Source: Alphaproteobacteria bacterium HGW-Alphaproteobacteria-1 (GTDB lineage Bacteria > Pseudomonadota > Alphaproteobacteria > Rhodobacterales > Rhodobacteraceae). Taken from it: a stretch of 64,000 nucleotides of DNA. Where the stretch lies: NCBI GenBank assembly GCA_002842985.1, contig PHEQ01000003.1, positions 62,001 to 126,000 on the forward strand, in the 5' to 3' direction. The number at the start of each line of letters is the position of its first letter. The first letter of the stretch is position 1. Positions 36,427 through 46,213 of this stretch are shown piece by piece. The notes below the pieces were generated by a model. The model was not told where the DNA came from. It worked only from the letters and a program-made list of their open reading frames with translations, and did no database searches. The translations under genes and the position numbers were made by a program.

Positions 36427-39400
36427 CCGACGCCGCCACCCTGGCGCAACTGGCCGCCGCGCGCCCCGACCAATCCACGTGGCTGTCTGCCAATGCCGGC
36501 TCGGGCAAGACGCGCGTACTCACCGACCGGGTGGCGCGACTCCTGCTGGACGGGGTCAGCCCACAGCATATCCTCTGTCTCACCTATACCAAGGCCGCCG
36601 CCAGCGAGATGCAGAACCGGCTTTTCGCCCGCCTTGGCGATTGGGCGATGAAACCGGATGACGCCCTGACCGACGCGTTGCGCGCGCTCGGCCACGAGGG
36701 CACGGCCGATGCCAGCGCCCTGCGCCGCGCCCGTCGTCTCTTTGCCCAGGCGATCGAGACGCCGGGCGGGCTGCGGATCCAGACGATCCACTCTTTCTGC
36801 GCCAGCCTCTTGCGCCGCTTTCCGCTCGAGGCGGGTGTCACGCCGCAATTTTCCGAGATGGACGACCAGACCGCTCGCCTGCTGCGCGCCGAAATCGTGG
36901 AGGAAATCGCCGCCGGGCAAGACGCCGCAGTGTTCTATAACATTGCCAGACACTATTCCGGCGAAACACTTGATAAATTCACGCTCGAGATCCTTCGTCA
37001 CCAGGCCGGTTTTTCCCAACCGAGAGGCCGTGCGGCGATTTGTGCGCTGTTCGACCAGCCCCCGGATCTGAGCCGCGAGAGCCTCGCCGCGCAGGTCTTT
37101 CTCGGCTCCGAGCGCGCCTTGCTTGAGCAGCTTCTGCCGGCCCTGCGCGCTGGCTCTCCCAACGATGTGAAGGCGGCGGACAAGCTTGAGCGCCTTGCCG
37201 CGCTCGATTTCTCGGCCTTGCCCGTGCTGGAGGAGGTATTCCTCACCGGCAAAATAGCAAAATCACCTTTTTCTGCAAAGACAGGCTCTTTCCCGACCAA
37301 AGCAACCCAGCAGGCCATCGCCGCGATCATCCCGCAGATCGATCAATGGATGACCCGCATCGAAGCCGCCCGCGACACCCGCCTCGCGCTCCTCTCCATC
37401 GAGCGCAGCACCGCGCTTCATGCCTTTGGTGCGGTCTTTGTCAGAGCCTATTCCAGCATGAAGCAGGCTCGGGGCTTGCTCGATTTCGACGATCTGATCC
37501 TGCGCGCCCGCGATCTGCTCACCGATCCCGCCGTTGCCGCCTGGGTGCTTTACCGGCTCGATGGCGGCATCGACCATATCCTTGTGGACGAGGCGCAGGA
37601 TACCAGCCCCGCGCAATGGCAGGTGATCGAGCGTCTGGCCCAGGAATTCACCAGCGGGCAGGGCGCGCGCAGCGAGACGCGCCGAACGATCTTTGTCGTG
37701 GGCGACCGCAAGCAGTCGATCTATTCCTTTCAGGGGGCCGATCCACGCGAGTTCGACCGGATGCAACGCGATTTCGCCGCCCGCCTCGCGGAGACTGACG
37801 CGCCGCTTCAGAGCCGCGTGCTTGCCCATTCGTTTCGTTCCGCCCCGGCGATCCTCGCCACCGTCGATGCCACCTTTGACGGGGCCGAAGACAGCGGTTT
37901 TGCGCCGGATCAGAGCCACATTGCCTTTTTCGACATGCTCCCCGGCCGGGTTGATCTCTGGCCCGTTGTACCCAAGCCCGACAAGGAGGATCCGCCGCCC
38001 TGGCATCTGCCCGTCGATATCCGGCACGAGAGCGACCCGGCGGTTATCCTTGCGGGACATATCGCCGCGCATATCCGCGCGCTCATCGCCGCGCGCACGC
38101 CGCTGCCGGTTCGTGACGCGCCCGGCACCTTTCGCCCGATAACGGCGGGTGATGTGCTTGTCCTGGTACGCCGCAGGTCGGCGCTCTTTCACGAGATCAT
38201 CCGCGCCTGCAAGGCCGAAGGGTTGCCCATCGCCGGGGCCGACCGGCTCAAGGTCGGTGGCGAGCTTGCCGTGCGCGACATCGCCGCGCTGCTCTCGTTT
38301 CTGGCGACACCCGAGGATGACCTGTCGCTCGCCACCGCCCTGCGCTCGCCACTCTTCGGCTGGTCCGAGAGTGACCTTTTTACCCTTGCGCAGGGCCGTG
38401 GCCCCCGGACCCTCTGGGAGGTGCTGCGCGAGCGCGACAACCACCCCGAAGCCCGCGCGATCCTTGACGATATGCGCCGTCAGGTCGACTTCCTCCGGCC
38501 GTTTGAGCTGATCGAGCGCCTGCTGACCCGCCACGATGGCCGCCGCCGCCTGCTCGCCCGCCTCGGCATCGAGGCCGAAGACGGGATTGACGCGCTGCTC
38601 ACGCAGGCTCTTGCCTATGAGCAACGCGCCGTGGACAGCCTCACCGGCTTTCTCGTCTGGATGGAAACCGACGATCTGGAAATCAAGCGCCAGATGGACA
38701 GCGCCGGGGATCGCATCCGCGTCATGACCGTCCACGGGGCCAAGGGGCTTGAATCCCCGGTGGTGATCCTGCCTGAAACCGGCGCCTGGAAACTTCCCGA
38801 CGCGCCCGAGATCGTGGCGCAGGACGGCTTGCCGCTCTGGCGCGGCAAGGCTGACCTCATGCCACCGCTCGTCGACAGCGCCGTTGCCGTTGGCCGCACG
38901 GCCCAAATGGCCGAGCGCGACCGCCTGCTGTACGTGGCCATGACACGCGCCGAGACCTGGCTGATCGTCGCCGCCGCCGGTGATCTCGGCAAGGATGGGC
39001 GGGCCTGGCACGACCGTGTGCGCCGGGGGATGGAGGCCGTTGGGGCTTTTGAGCAAACACTCCCAACCGGCACCGGATTGCGCGTTCAAACCGGAATTTG
39101 GGCCGAAACAGTATCTGATATTGCACAAACGGAGTCTCCCCCCCAACCGCCGCTTGCCCCGCTCTTTCACACGCATGCGCCCGCACTCGACACACCCAAG
39201 CCCCTCAGCCCGTCCGATCTCGGCGGAGCCAAGGCATTGCCGGGGGAGCGTGGCCTTGACGAGACCGCGGCCAAGCGGCGCGGGCGGCAGATCCACCGCC
39301 TGCTGGAGCTTTTGCCAGACCTGCCGCGCGCCGACTGGCCCGAAAAGGCCGCACACCTCTTTGCCGCCGGACCCGACGCCGCCGGTTCCGAGGAAAGTGC

Positions 39401-39776
39401 GCTTCTTCTGGCCGAGGCGCAAAAAGTGCTCGAGAAACCGGCCCTTGCGCCGCTGTTCTCCGCCGATGCCCTGGCCGAGGTGCCTATCAGCGCGCCGTGG
39501 GGCGAAAAGCGCCTGCACGGCGTGATCGATCGGCTGATCCTTGCCCCCAATCATATCCTTGCCGTCGATTTCAAGACCAATGCCGAGGTGCCCGAGCGCG
39601 TTGAGGATACGCCCGAGGCGCTTTTACGCCAGATGGGGGCCTATGCACACGCGCTCGCCCTGATCTATCCGGGCCGTCGCATCGAAACGGCCCTCCTCTG
39701 GACCCGCACCGCCACGCTCATGCCCCTGCCACACACTCTTGTGAGCGCGGCGCTTGCCCGCGCCGCCGGTCCTTGA
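36423..39776 (+). CDS. addA: double-strand break repair helicase-nuclease subunit AddA
   Basis: A 1117-residue UvrD-family helicase plus RecB-type nuclease. Helicase motifs: SANAGSGKTRVLTDR (I), ILVDEAQDTSPAQW (II), FVVGDRKQSIYSFQGADP (III), MTVHGAKGLESPVV (V), YVAMTRAE (VI). The C-terminal nuclease shows GVIDRLILAPNHILAVDFKTN. All motifs needed for activity are present. Translationally coupled to addB. Followed by trxA with its own promoter. Confidence 0.96.
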   Translation: MTDAATLAQLAAARPDQSTWLSANAGSGKTRVLTDRVARLLLDGVSPQHILCLTYTKAAASEMQNRLFARLGDWAMKPDDALTDALRALGHEGTADASALRRARRLFAQAIETPGGLRIQTIHSFCASLLRRFPLEAGVTPQFSEMDDQTARLLRAEIVEEIAAGQDAAVFYNIARHYSGETLDKFTLEILRHQAGFSQPRGRAAICALFDQPPDLSRESLAAQVFLGSERALLEQLLPALRAGSPNDVKAADKLERLAALDFSALPVLEEVFLTGKIAKSPFSAKTGSFPTKATQQAIAAIIPQIDQWMTRIEAARDTRLALLSIERSTALHAFGAVFVRAYSSMKQARGLLDFDDLILRARDLLTDPAVAAWVLYRLDGGIDHILVDEAQDTSPAQWQVIERLAQEFTSGQGARSETRRTIFVVGDRKQSIYSFQGADPREFDRMQRDFAARLAETDAPLQSRVLAHSFRSAPAILATVDATFDGAEDSGFAPDQSHIAFFDMLPGRVDLWPVVPKPDKEDPPPWHLPVDIRHESDPAVILAGHIAAHIRALIAARTPLPVRDAPGTFRPITAGDVLVLVRRRSALFHEIIRACKAEGLPIAGADRLKVGGELAVRDIAALLSFLATPEDDLSLATALRSPLFGWSESDLFTLAQGRGPRTLWEVLRERDNHPEARAILDDMRRQVDFLRPFELIERLLTRHDGRRRLLARLGIEAEDGIDALLTQALAYEQRAVDSLTGFLVWMETDDLEIKRQMDSAGDRIRVMTVHGAKGLESPVVILPETGAWKLPDAPEIVAQDGLPLWRGKADLMPPLVDSAVAVGRTAQMAERDRLLYVAMTRAETWLIVAAAGDLGKDGRAWHDRVRRGMEAVGAFEQTLPTGTGLRVQTGIWAETVSDIAQTESPPQPPLAPLFHTHAPALDTPKPLSPSDLGGAKALPGERGLDETAAKRRGRQIHRLLELLPDLPRADWPEKAAHLFAAGPDAAGSEESALLLAEAQKVLEKPALAPLFSADALAEVPISAPWGEKRLHGVIDRLILAPNHILAVDFKTNAEVPERVEDTPEALLRQMGAYAHALALIYPGRRIETALLWTRTATLMPLPHTLVSAALARAAGP

Positions 39777-39801
39777 CGCTGACGCGCCCGCTCCATAGGT
39801 T
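39773..39801 (+). promoter_or_regulatory. sigma-70 type promoter for trxA
   Basis: TTGACG at 39773-39778, 17-bp spacer, TAGGTT at 39796-39801, 33 bp before the trxA ATG. It overlaps the addA stop codon. Confidence 0.55.
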
Positions 39802-39833
39802 CGCCGCAAGTGTCCGATCAAAGGAGATAGCCA

Positions 39834-40154
39834 ATGGCCACCGTCGCCGTAACCGATGCCACCTTCGATGCCGAGGTGAAGAATTCCGATATCCCCGTCG
39901 TGGTGGATTTCTGGGCCGAATGGTGTGGCCCCTGCAAACAGATCGGCCCCGCCCTTGAAGAGCTCTCGACCGAACTTGCGGGCCGCGTCAAGGTCGTCAA
40001 GGTAGATGTCGATTCAAACCCCAACTCCGCCGTCGCCATGGGCGTGCGCGGCATCCCGGCGCTGTTCATCTTCAAGGATGGCGAAGTGGTCTCCAATCGC
40101 GCTGGCGCCGCCCCCAAGGCCGCGTTGCAAAGCTGGATCGAAGACAGCATCTGA
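39834..40154 (+). CDS. trxA: thioredoxin
   Basis: A 106-residue thioredoxin 1, the general cytosolic disulfide reductant. Active site W30-C31-G-P-C34-K; cis-proline segment [22 protein letters not shown] lies 7 bp upstream of the ATG. Monocistronic: own promoter and a strong terminator directly after the stop. Confidence 0.98.
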   Translation: MATVAVTDATFDAEVKNSDIPVVVDFWAEWCGPCKQIGPALEELSTELAGRVKVVKVDVDSNPNSAVAMGVRGIPALFIFKDGEVVSNRAGAAPKAALQSWIEDSI

Positions 40155-40174
40155 GCCACGCCTTGCCGCTTTCG

Positions 40175-40205
40175 GGGGTCGCGCATCGCGCGGCCCCTTT
40201 TCTTT
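40175..40205 (+). terminator. rho-independent terminator of trxA
   Basis: A 10-bp stem, GGGGTCGCGC (40175-40184) and GCGCGGCCCC (40188-40197) with one G-U pair and a 3-base loop, followed by TTTTCTTT. Confidence 0.8.
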
Positions 40206-40232
40206 GGCCACCCCAGTCGGCATGATCGCCCC

Positions 40233-41381
40233 ATGATCCTTACCGCCACCGATATCTCCGATCTCACCGTCTTTCGCCGCGCCCTGCATCAGGTTCCCGA
40301 GCTTTCGGGGCAAGAGGCCGGGACCGCGCGGCAGATCACCGACGCGCTTTGGCCGCTGAACCCCGACAGGGTGCTTGCCGGGCTTGGCGGACATGGCGTG
40401 GCGGCGGTTTTTGGCGGGCGCGCCGACGGCCCCACCGTGCTTTTCCGCTGCGAGTTGGACGCGCTGCCGATCGAGGAGAAATCCGAGGCGCCCCACCGCT
40501 CGCGTATCCCCGGCAACGGGCATCTTTGCGGCCATGACGGACATATGGCGATCCTCATGGGCCTTGCCCGGATACTCTCGCGCCAGCGCCCGGCGAGGGG
40601 CCGTGCCGTGCTGCTCTTTCAACCGGCGGAAGAGACCGGCGCAGGCGCGGCGGCGGTGCTTGCCGATCCGGTATTCGAGACTGTTAAACCCGATTATGCC
40701 TTTTCGCTGCACAACATGCCCGGCCTGCCGCTGGGCCATGTCGGCCTGATCCACGGCCCGGTCAACTGCGCCTCGCGCGGCATGGCCATCACCCTCAGCG
40801 GGAAGTCCGCCCATGCGTCCGAGCCGGAACGTGGCCGCTCGCCGATGCACACATTGGCGCATCTCATGCCTGCGCTGACCGCCCTCAGCCACGGCACGCC
40901 GCACGACAGCGATTTCACGCTGGCCACGGTCACGCATGCCCAGATGGGCGCCCCCGCCTTTGGCATCGCGCCGGGCGATGCGACGCTCTACGTCACGCTG
41001 CGCACGCTGACCGACGGCGGCATGCAGGCGCTTTGTGATACGGCCGAAACACTGGTGATGGATACCGCCAAGTCATGGGGTCTCATCCCCGAAATCACCT
41101 ATCACGACATTTTCGCCCATTGCGAAAACCACCCCGATGCGACCCTGATCTTGCGCCGCGCGCTCGATGCGCTGCACATTCCTCATGACGGGCGCGGTCT
41201 GCCGATGCGTGCTTCAGAGGATTTCGGTCGCTTTGGCCACCATGCCAAGGCCGCGATGTTGTTCCTTGGCGCGGGCACCGCGCACGCCGCGCTGCACAAT
41301 CCCGATTATGACTTTCCCGACGACCTCATTCCCATCGGCAGCCGCATTTTCGCGCAGGTCGCCCGCGACCTTCTGGGCTGA
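40233..41381 (+). CDS. M20-family amidohydrolase
   Basis: A 382-residue metal-dependent amidohydrolase of the hippurate/N-acyl amino acid hydrolase type. Metal and catalytic segments: LCGHDGHMAILM, FQPAEETGAGAAAV, SLHNMPGLPLGHVG, and ASEDFGRFGHHAKAAMLFLGAG near the C-terminus. Probably hydrolyses N-acyl amino acids or amides in the cytosol. Stands between the trxA terminator and the hslVU promoter. No good ribosome binding site before ATG 40233. Confidence 0.9.
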   Translation: MILTATDISDLTVFRRALHQVPELSGQEAGTARQITDALWPLNPDRVLAGLGGHGVAAVFGGRADGPTVLFRCELDALPIEEKSEAPHRSRIPGNGHLCGHDGHMAILMGLARILSRQRPARGRAVLLFQPAEETGAGAAAVLADPVFETVKPDYAFSLHNMPGLPLGHVGLIHGPVNCASRGMAITLSGKSAHASEPERGRSPMHTLAHLMPALTALSHGTPHDSDFTLATVTHAQMGAPAFGIAPGDATLYVTLRTLTDGGMQALCDTAETLVMDTAKSWGLIPEITYHDIFAHCENHPDATLILRRALDALHIPHDGRGLPMRASEDFGRFGHHAKAAMLFLGAGTAHAALHNPDYDFPDDLIPIGSRIFAQVARDLLG

Positions 41382-41390
41382 GCCCGCGCC

Positions 41391-41420
41391 CTTGCGCCTG
41401 ATCGGAGACCCTTCCATATT
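41391..41420 (+). promoter_or_regulatory. possible RpoH-type promoter for hslVU
   Basis: CTTGCG at 41391-41396 and CCATATT at 41414-41420 (17-bp spacer) resemble sigma-32 elements and precede a known heat-shock operon by 28 bp. Confidence 0.45.
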
Positions 41421-41447
41421 GGCCCTGACAAAACGGAGAGAAGTGGC

Positions 41448-42002
41448 ATGAGCGATTTTCCCGGTTGGCACGGCACCACCATCATCGGCGTGCGGCGCGG
41501 CGGCGAGGTTGTCGTTGCCGGTGACGGGCAGGTCAGTCTTGGCCAGACCGTGATCAAGGGCACCGCCCGCAAGGTGCGCCGCCTCAGTCCCGGTGGTCAT
41601 CCGGTTGTCGCGGGCTTTGCCGGCTCGACGGCGGACGCCTTCACCCTCCTTGAACGTCTCGAATCAAAGCTCGAAGCGACCCCCGGCCAACTCCAGCGCG
41701 CCTGCGTCGATCTGGCCAAGGACTGGCGCACCGACAAATACCTGCAAAAGCTCGAGGCGATGCTGATCGTCACCGATGGCGATCAGCTCTATGTCATCAC
41801 CGGTGCGGGCGACGTGCTTGAGCCAGAGCATGACGTGGCTGCCATCGGCTCGGGCGGCAATTTTGCCCTCGCCGCCGCGCGTGGCCTCGCGGAAAACCCC
41901 AGCCTCACCGCCGAGGACATCGCCCGCCGCGCTATGGCCATCGCCGCCGATATCTGTGTCTACACCAATGGCAACCTGACGGTGGAGAGCATCTCGAAAT
42001 GA
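41448..42002 (+). CDS. hslV: HslV protease subunit of the HslUV complex
   Basis: A 184-residue proteasome-like peptidase. The alphaproteobacterial propeptide (MSDFPGWHG) is cut to expose the N-terminal threonine T10 of [35 protein letters not shown] is typical. It forms dodecamers gated by HslU. GGAGAGAAG lies upstream of the ATG. Overlaps hslU by 4 bp. Confidence 0.97.
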   Translation: MSDFPGWHGTTIIGVRRGGEVVVAGDGQVSLGQTVIKGTARKVRRLSPGGHPVVAGFAGSTADAFTLLERLESKLEATPGQLQRACVDLAKDWRTDKYLQKLEAMLIVTDGDQLYVITGAGDVLEPEHDVAAIGSGGNFALAAARGLAENPSLTAEDIARRAMAIAADICVYTNGNLTVESISK

Positions 42003-43306
42003 CCGACCTGACCCCGCGCGAGATCGTCTCCGAGCTTGATCGCTTCATCATCGGCCAGCGCGACGCCAAGCGCGCTGTCGCCGTCGCCCTGCGCAACCGC
42101 TGGCGGCGCAAGCAGCTCGCCCCGGATCTGCGCGACGAGGTTTATCCCAAGAACATCCTGATGATCGGCCCCACCGGCGTCGGCAAGACCGAGATCTCCC
42201 GCCGCCTCGCCAAACTCGCCCGCGCGCCCTTCATCAAGGTCGAGGCCACCAAATTTACCGAAGTGGGCTATGTCGGTCGCGATGTCGAGCAGATCATCCG
42301 CGATCTTGTCGATACCGCCATCGCACAGACGCGCGAGCACATGCGCGAGGATGTCAAGGCCCGCGCCCACAAGGCCGCCGAGGATCGTGTCATCGCCGCC
42401 ATCGCCGGCGAGGATGCCCGTGACGGCACCCGCGAGATGTTCCGCAAGAAGCTCCGCGCCGGAGAGCTTGACGATACCGTGATCGAGGTCTCCCTCGCCG
42501 ACACCTCCAACCCCTTGGGTGTGATGGATATTCCCGGCCAACCCGGCAGTCAGATGGGGATGATGAACCTGGGCGACATCTTCGGCAAGGCGTTCGGCCA
42601 GCGCCGCACCACCAAGCGCCTCACCGTCGCCGAGAGCTATGACCTGCTCATCAGCGAGGAAGCGGACAAGCTCTTGGACGACGAGGCCGTGACCCGCATC
42701 GCCATTGAGGCGGTCGAACAGAACGGCATCGTGTTTCTCGACGAGATCGACAAGGTCTGCGCCCGCGCCGAGACGCGCGGCGGCGATGTCAGCCGTGAGG
42801 GCGTGCAGCGCGACCTGCTGCCGTTGATCGAGGGCACGACCGTCTCCACCAAATACGGCCCCGTCAGAACCGACCATATCCTCTTCATCGCGTCAGGCGC
42901 CTTCCACATCGCCAAACCTTCGGATCTCTTGCCCGAGCTGCAAGGCCGCCTGCCAATCCGCGTCGAGTTGCGCGCCCTGACCGAGGCCGATTTCGTCCGC
43001 ATCCTGACCGAGACCGACAACGCCCTCACCCGCCAATACACCGCGCTGATGGGCACCGAGGAGGTGACGGTGAGCTTCACCGAAGACGGCATCACGGCGC
43101 TTGCCCATATCGCGGCGGAGGTCAACCAGTCGGTCGAGAACATCGGTGCGCGGCGGCTCTACACGGTGATGGAGCGCGTGTTCGAGGAGCTGTCCTTCAC
43201 CGCCCCCGACCGCGCAGGCGAGTCCGTGACGGTCGATGCCACGTTCGTGGACAGGAACCTGGGCGAGCTGATGAAGTCCGCAGATTTGAGCAGGTATGTG
43301 TTGTGA
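41999..43306 (+). CDS. hslU: HslU ATPase subunit of the HslUV complex
   Basis: A 435-residue AAA+ unfoldase (ClpY). Walker [11 protein letters not shown] near residue 58, [17 protein letters not shown] at the N-terminus, the intermediate I domain (about 110-240), Walker [11 protein letters not shown], and the C-terminal [16 protein letters not shown] tail that docks into HslV. Full length and coupled to hslV. Confidence 0.98.
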   Translation: MTDLTPREIVSELDRFIIGQRDAKRAVAVALRNRWRRKQLAPDLRDEVYPKNILMIGPTGVGKTEISRRLAKLARAPFIKVEATKFTEVGYVGRDVEQIIRDLVDTAIAQTREHMREDVKARAHKAAEDRVIAAIAGEDARDGTREMFRKKLRAGELDDTVIEVSLADTSNPLGVMDIPGQPGSQMGMMNLGDIFGKAFGQRRTTKRLTVAESYDLLISEEADKLLDDEAVTRIAIEAVEQNGIVFLDEIDKVCARAETRGGDVSREGVQRDLLPLIEGTTVSTKYGPVRTDHILFIASGAFHIAKPSDLLPELQGRLPIRVELRALTEADFVRILTETDNALTRQYTALMGTEEVTVSFTEDGITALAHIAAEVNQSVENIGARRLYTVMERVFEELSFTAPDRAGESVTVDATFVDRNLGELMKSADLSRYVL

Positions 43307-43371
43307 GGGCTCTGTCCGTTTATTGACGCGCTGCGGCTGCATGCATAGCCATCTCTCGTGATCAGCCACGT

Positions 43372-43755
43372 TTCACAACCTCGCCTGAAGGGCTTCTATT
43401 TCACTTGGGCCATCATTTTGCGCTGAGCCTGCGCGATGTCGAGGATCTGTTGTCCGAACGGGGTGTGATCGTCTCGTATGAAAGCATCCTTGTTTGGTGC
43501 CAGCGGTTCGGAACGCAGATAGCGGCCAGGATCCGTCGCGCTTGCCGGGTTCCTGCCGACGAATGGCACCTCGACGAGGTCGTAATTCCAATCCGGGGCC
43601 AGAAACACTGGCTTTGGCGAGCCTTCGACGCACACGGACATGCGCTGGAACAGCGATGGAGCCTGCCACGCGTCCTCGTGACCCACAAGCTGCGCAGCTA
43701 TGGCGCGGCCGTCCGTGACCTTTGCCCAAGCGTCGATCATCGTTCCCACAAAACA
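43372..43755 (+). mobile_element. IS6-family transposase remnant
   Basis: Frame containing HHFALSLRDVEDLLSERGV, VPADEWHLDEVVIPIRGQKHW, LWRAFDAHGHALEQ, then RWSLPRVLVTHKLRSYGAAVRDL and DHRSHK. The DDE aspartates in WHLDEV and in the T-D-K-L-R-SYG block (here T-H-K) are partly altered, and the stretch between ALEQ and LPRV is deleted. 5' and 3' ends are missing, so it is non-functional. Distinct from the copy at 43760-44050. Confidence 0.82.
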
Positions 43756-43759
43756 GGTC

Positions 43760-44050
43760 ACACGCGATTGCCCCGAGCGGCGGGACGGTCACGCTTCATG
43801 CCATCGGCAAAATGCGGGCCAATCCGGTTCACCGATTGGCGCACGCTTTCCGGGCTGACGGACATACCCGGTTCAGCCAGCAGATCCTCGACGCGCGCCG
43901 TGCCGAGCGCGAAGCGATGATCGGCCCATACGGCACAGGCCAACTTCACGGGGGAAACGGTCGCCCTTCAGGCGCGGCATCGCGGCTGGTATCGTCATGA
44001 CAAGACGCCAGATGACCCAGGATGCGTCAGCAAGCAGGCAATGGGCACGG
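43760..44050 (-). mobile_element. IS6-family transposase remnant, inverted copy of the 19155 element
   Basis: On the minus strand it reads RLKGDRFPREV, shifts frame, then ACAVWADHRFALGTARVEDLLAEPG, SPESVRQSVNRIGPHFADGMKRDRPAA and breaks off near 43770. Similar at base level to 19155-19440, including non-coding sequence before the start and the same frameshift. It begins about 7 bp after the smpB stop codon. Confidence 0.82.
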
Positions 44051-44056
44051 CGCCGC

Positions 44057-44533
44057 CTAGCCGCCCTGCCGCAAAAGGCGTTGTTTTTGGCGGTCCCAGT
44101 CGCGCTTGGCATCGGTGGCGCGCTTGTCGTGATTCTTCTTGCCCTTGGCGATGCCGATCTTGATCTTGGCGATGCCGCGATGGTTGAAATAAAGCACCAG
44201 GGGCACCAGCGTCATGCCCTTGCGCTGCGTCTCGCTCCAGAGCCGCGACATCTCCTTTTTCGAGACCAGCAGCTTGCGCCGCCGCCGCTCTTCGTGGCCG
44301 AAGGTGCGAGCCTGCTCATAGGGGGCGATATAGCTGTTGACGAGCCACAATTCGCCGCCCTCCACGGTGGCATAGCTCTCGGCGATGTTGGCGGTCTTGT
44401 GACGTAGGGACTTGACCTCGGAGCCAACCAGCATGATGCCGCACTCGAGATCGTCCTCGATGGCATAGTCATGCCGCGCGCGCCGGTTTTCGGCGATCAC
44501 CTTGTAATTGGGGGTGTCCTTGGGATTTGCCAT
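44057..44533 (-). CDS. smpB: SsrA-binding protein SmpB
   Basis: A 158-residue protein that brings tmRNA to stalled ribosomes. Diagnostic blocks are [37 protein letters not shown], and the basic C-terminal tail [25 protein letters not shown] that mimics mRNA in the decoding centre. Full length. The tmRNA gene itself (ssrA) is not in the window. Confidence 0.97.
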   Translation of the reverse strand: MANPKDTPNYKVIAENRRARHDYAIEDDLECGIMLVGSEVKSLRHKTANIAESYATVEGGELWLVNSYIAPYEQARTFGHEERRRRKLLVSKKEMSRLWSETQRKGMTLVPLVLYFNHRGIAKIKIGIAKGKKNHDKRATDAKRDWDRQKQRLLRQGG

Positions 44534-44554
44534 CTGCGCGTCATATCCCCGCGC

Positions 44555-45475
44555 TCAGAGGCTGTCCAGCGGATCGGGGGCGAGATTGCCGCCGCAGATG
44601 AGCACCGCGACCCGCTCACCCGCCTGCGGCACATAGGCCCCCGACAGAAGCGCCGCCAGCGCCGCCGCTCCCGCCGGCTCGACCAATTGGCGCAGGTCCT
44701 GCCAGAGCGTGGCCTGCGCCGCGCGGATGGCCGCGTCGCTCACCAGCACCGTTTGCACATCGTATTGCTGTGCCAGATCTAGGCAGATACCGCCGATCCG
44801 CCGTGCGCCAAGCGCGTTGGCGGCAATGCCCGACACCTCGACATCCACCGGCGTCCCGGCGTCCATCGCGGCATGAAGAGCGTCGCAGGTGTCGGGCTCG
44901 ACCGCGACCACCTTGCGCCGCCCCTGAAGCCAGCCGAGCACCCCGGCGATGAGGCCGCCGCCACCCACCGCGATCAGCACCGTGTCGGCGTCAAGCCCCT
45001 GATCCTCCCATTCCGCCATCAGCGTGCCCTGTCCTGCCACGGTGGCCGGGGCGTCATAGGGGTGCACCTCCATCGCGCCGGTGGCAAAGCGCCATTCGGC
45101 GGCGCGGGCGGCGGCCTCTGCATAGGCGCCGGGGACCACTTGCAAGGTAGCATTCTGCGCGCGAATCAGCGCGATCTTGGCCGGACCCGCGATCTGCGGC
45201 ACGTAGATGCGCGCGGCGTGCCCGAGCGTGCGCGCGGCATGGGCCACCGCCGCGCCATGATTGCCGCCAGAGGCCGCGACGATCCCCACCTCGGGCACGC
45301 GGGCCTGCATCAGCGTGTTGAACGCGCCGCGCGCCTTGAAGCTTCCGGTATGCTGCATCTGCTCGAACTTGAGGTGAACGGTCTGCGCGCCGAGATGAAC
45401 GCGTGCCACCGGCGTTTGCCGCACATGGCCCGCGATGCGCGCCCGCGCTTCGGAAATCATGGCGTGCCAGTCCAT
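44555..45475 (-). CDS. threonine/serine dehydratase, catabolic type
   Basis: A 306-residue PLP enzyme of fold type II. The PLP lysine is in TGSFKARGA, the phosphate loop GGGGLIAG, and SGGNHGAAVAHAA is the substrate loop. No C-terminal ACT domain, so it is the short catabolic form rather than biosynthetic IlvA; serine racemase or a related hydroxyamino acid ammonia-lyase is an alternative. Downstream of it (21 bp) is smpB, same strand. Confidence 0.9.
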   Translation of the reverse strand: MDWHAMISEARARIAGHVRQTPVARVHLGAQTVHLKFEQMQHTGSFKARGAFNTLMQARVPEVGIVAASGGNHGAAVAHAARTLGHAARIYVPQIAGPAKIALIRAQNATLQVVPGAYAEAAARAAEWRFATGAMEVHPYDAPATVAGQGTLMAEWEDQGLDADTVLIAVGGGGLIAGVLGWLQGRRKVVAVEPDTCDALHAAMDAGTPVDVEVSGIAANALGARRIGGICLDLAQQYDVQTVLVSDAAIRAAQATLWQDLRQLVEPAGAAALAALLSGAYVPQAGERVAVLICGGNLAPDPLDSL

Positions 45476-46213
45476 CGCTCACACCTCTTTGCGGTTTGGG
45501 GTCTCCGTCATGCGCGGTCGATCCAGGCCTATCCGTGACACATGCGAAGTCTGCGATCATGTTGAAAACGACTGCAAGTGATATTCGGCTCCCGGTCCCG
45601 AGGCGATCGTATCATGAGGCGCCAGGATCGATGAAGGCAGGCGGTAAGAATGTCGGCGACGACTGACTGCAATGTGGCCTGCTGCCGGTTTCGTGGACAG
45701 CGGGCTCAGCGAATGTGTGCCACCTGACACAAGATTCCCAACCGCGGTTTGATGTGCCACATTCGGCGCATGAGGCGCTCCGACATCTGCCTTTACCTTG
45801 GTCATGCTGACCGCGTTGTGTTTCAAGCGCTGATTGCCAACCGCAAAACCCCGCGCAAGCTGGTCTGGCGCGCGGGGATCGTGCTGGCGACGGCGGATGG
45901 TCGGGGCACCTTCGAGATCATGCGGCGCGCGGCACGGTTTGCCTCGCGACAGGCTGTGCTCCAAACGGATATGGCACATTCCATTGGCAGCAGCCCGGCA
46001 GAATGAATCTCACGTCGTCCGGGAATTCAGGTCGCGATGACCCGACCGCTTGTTTCAGTGTCCGAAATTCGGGGGCAGCTGAACGGAGAACGCACTTGTC
46101 GGATTGCCGTGCGAGGACAACAGACATCTTTCCTTTGCCGCTGGAAGTTTGGAATCCATTAATCTCGATGGATGTTATGGTGTTTTTAAATCTCTCAGCA
46201 TGAAGGACACACC
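45476..46213. other. gene-poor region with an IS630 fragment
   Basis: 738 bp with no intact gene. 45476-45740 shows nothing recognisable. 45750-45950 is a transposase fragment (annotated separately). 46000-46213 is upstream sequence of the following binding-protein gene and probably includes its promoter; 46140-46200 is AT-rich. Confidence 0.6.
45750..45950 (+). mobile_element. IS630-family transposase N-terminal fragment
   Basis: The frame beginning near 45770 reads HADRVVFQALIANRKTPRKLVWRAGIVLATADGRGTFEIMRR, matching the helix-turn-helix N-terminus of IS630-family transposases (ADR-x-x-L-x-A-L-I-A-N-R-N-T-P). It then becomes unrelated sequence; the DDE catalytic domain is absent. Scar only. 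Confidence 0.78.

Noticed and set aside
37263..39554. Long antisense frame opposite addA (763 codons).
   Set aside because: Shadow of the AddA codon pattern; no domain, no ribosome binding site.
43405..43920. A 171-codon frame that could be called an intact IS6 transposase.
   Set aside because: It has an internal deletion and its C-terminal part reads through the oppositely oriented second remnant.
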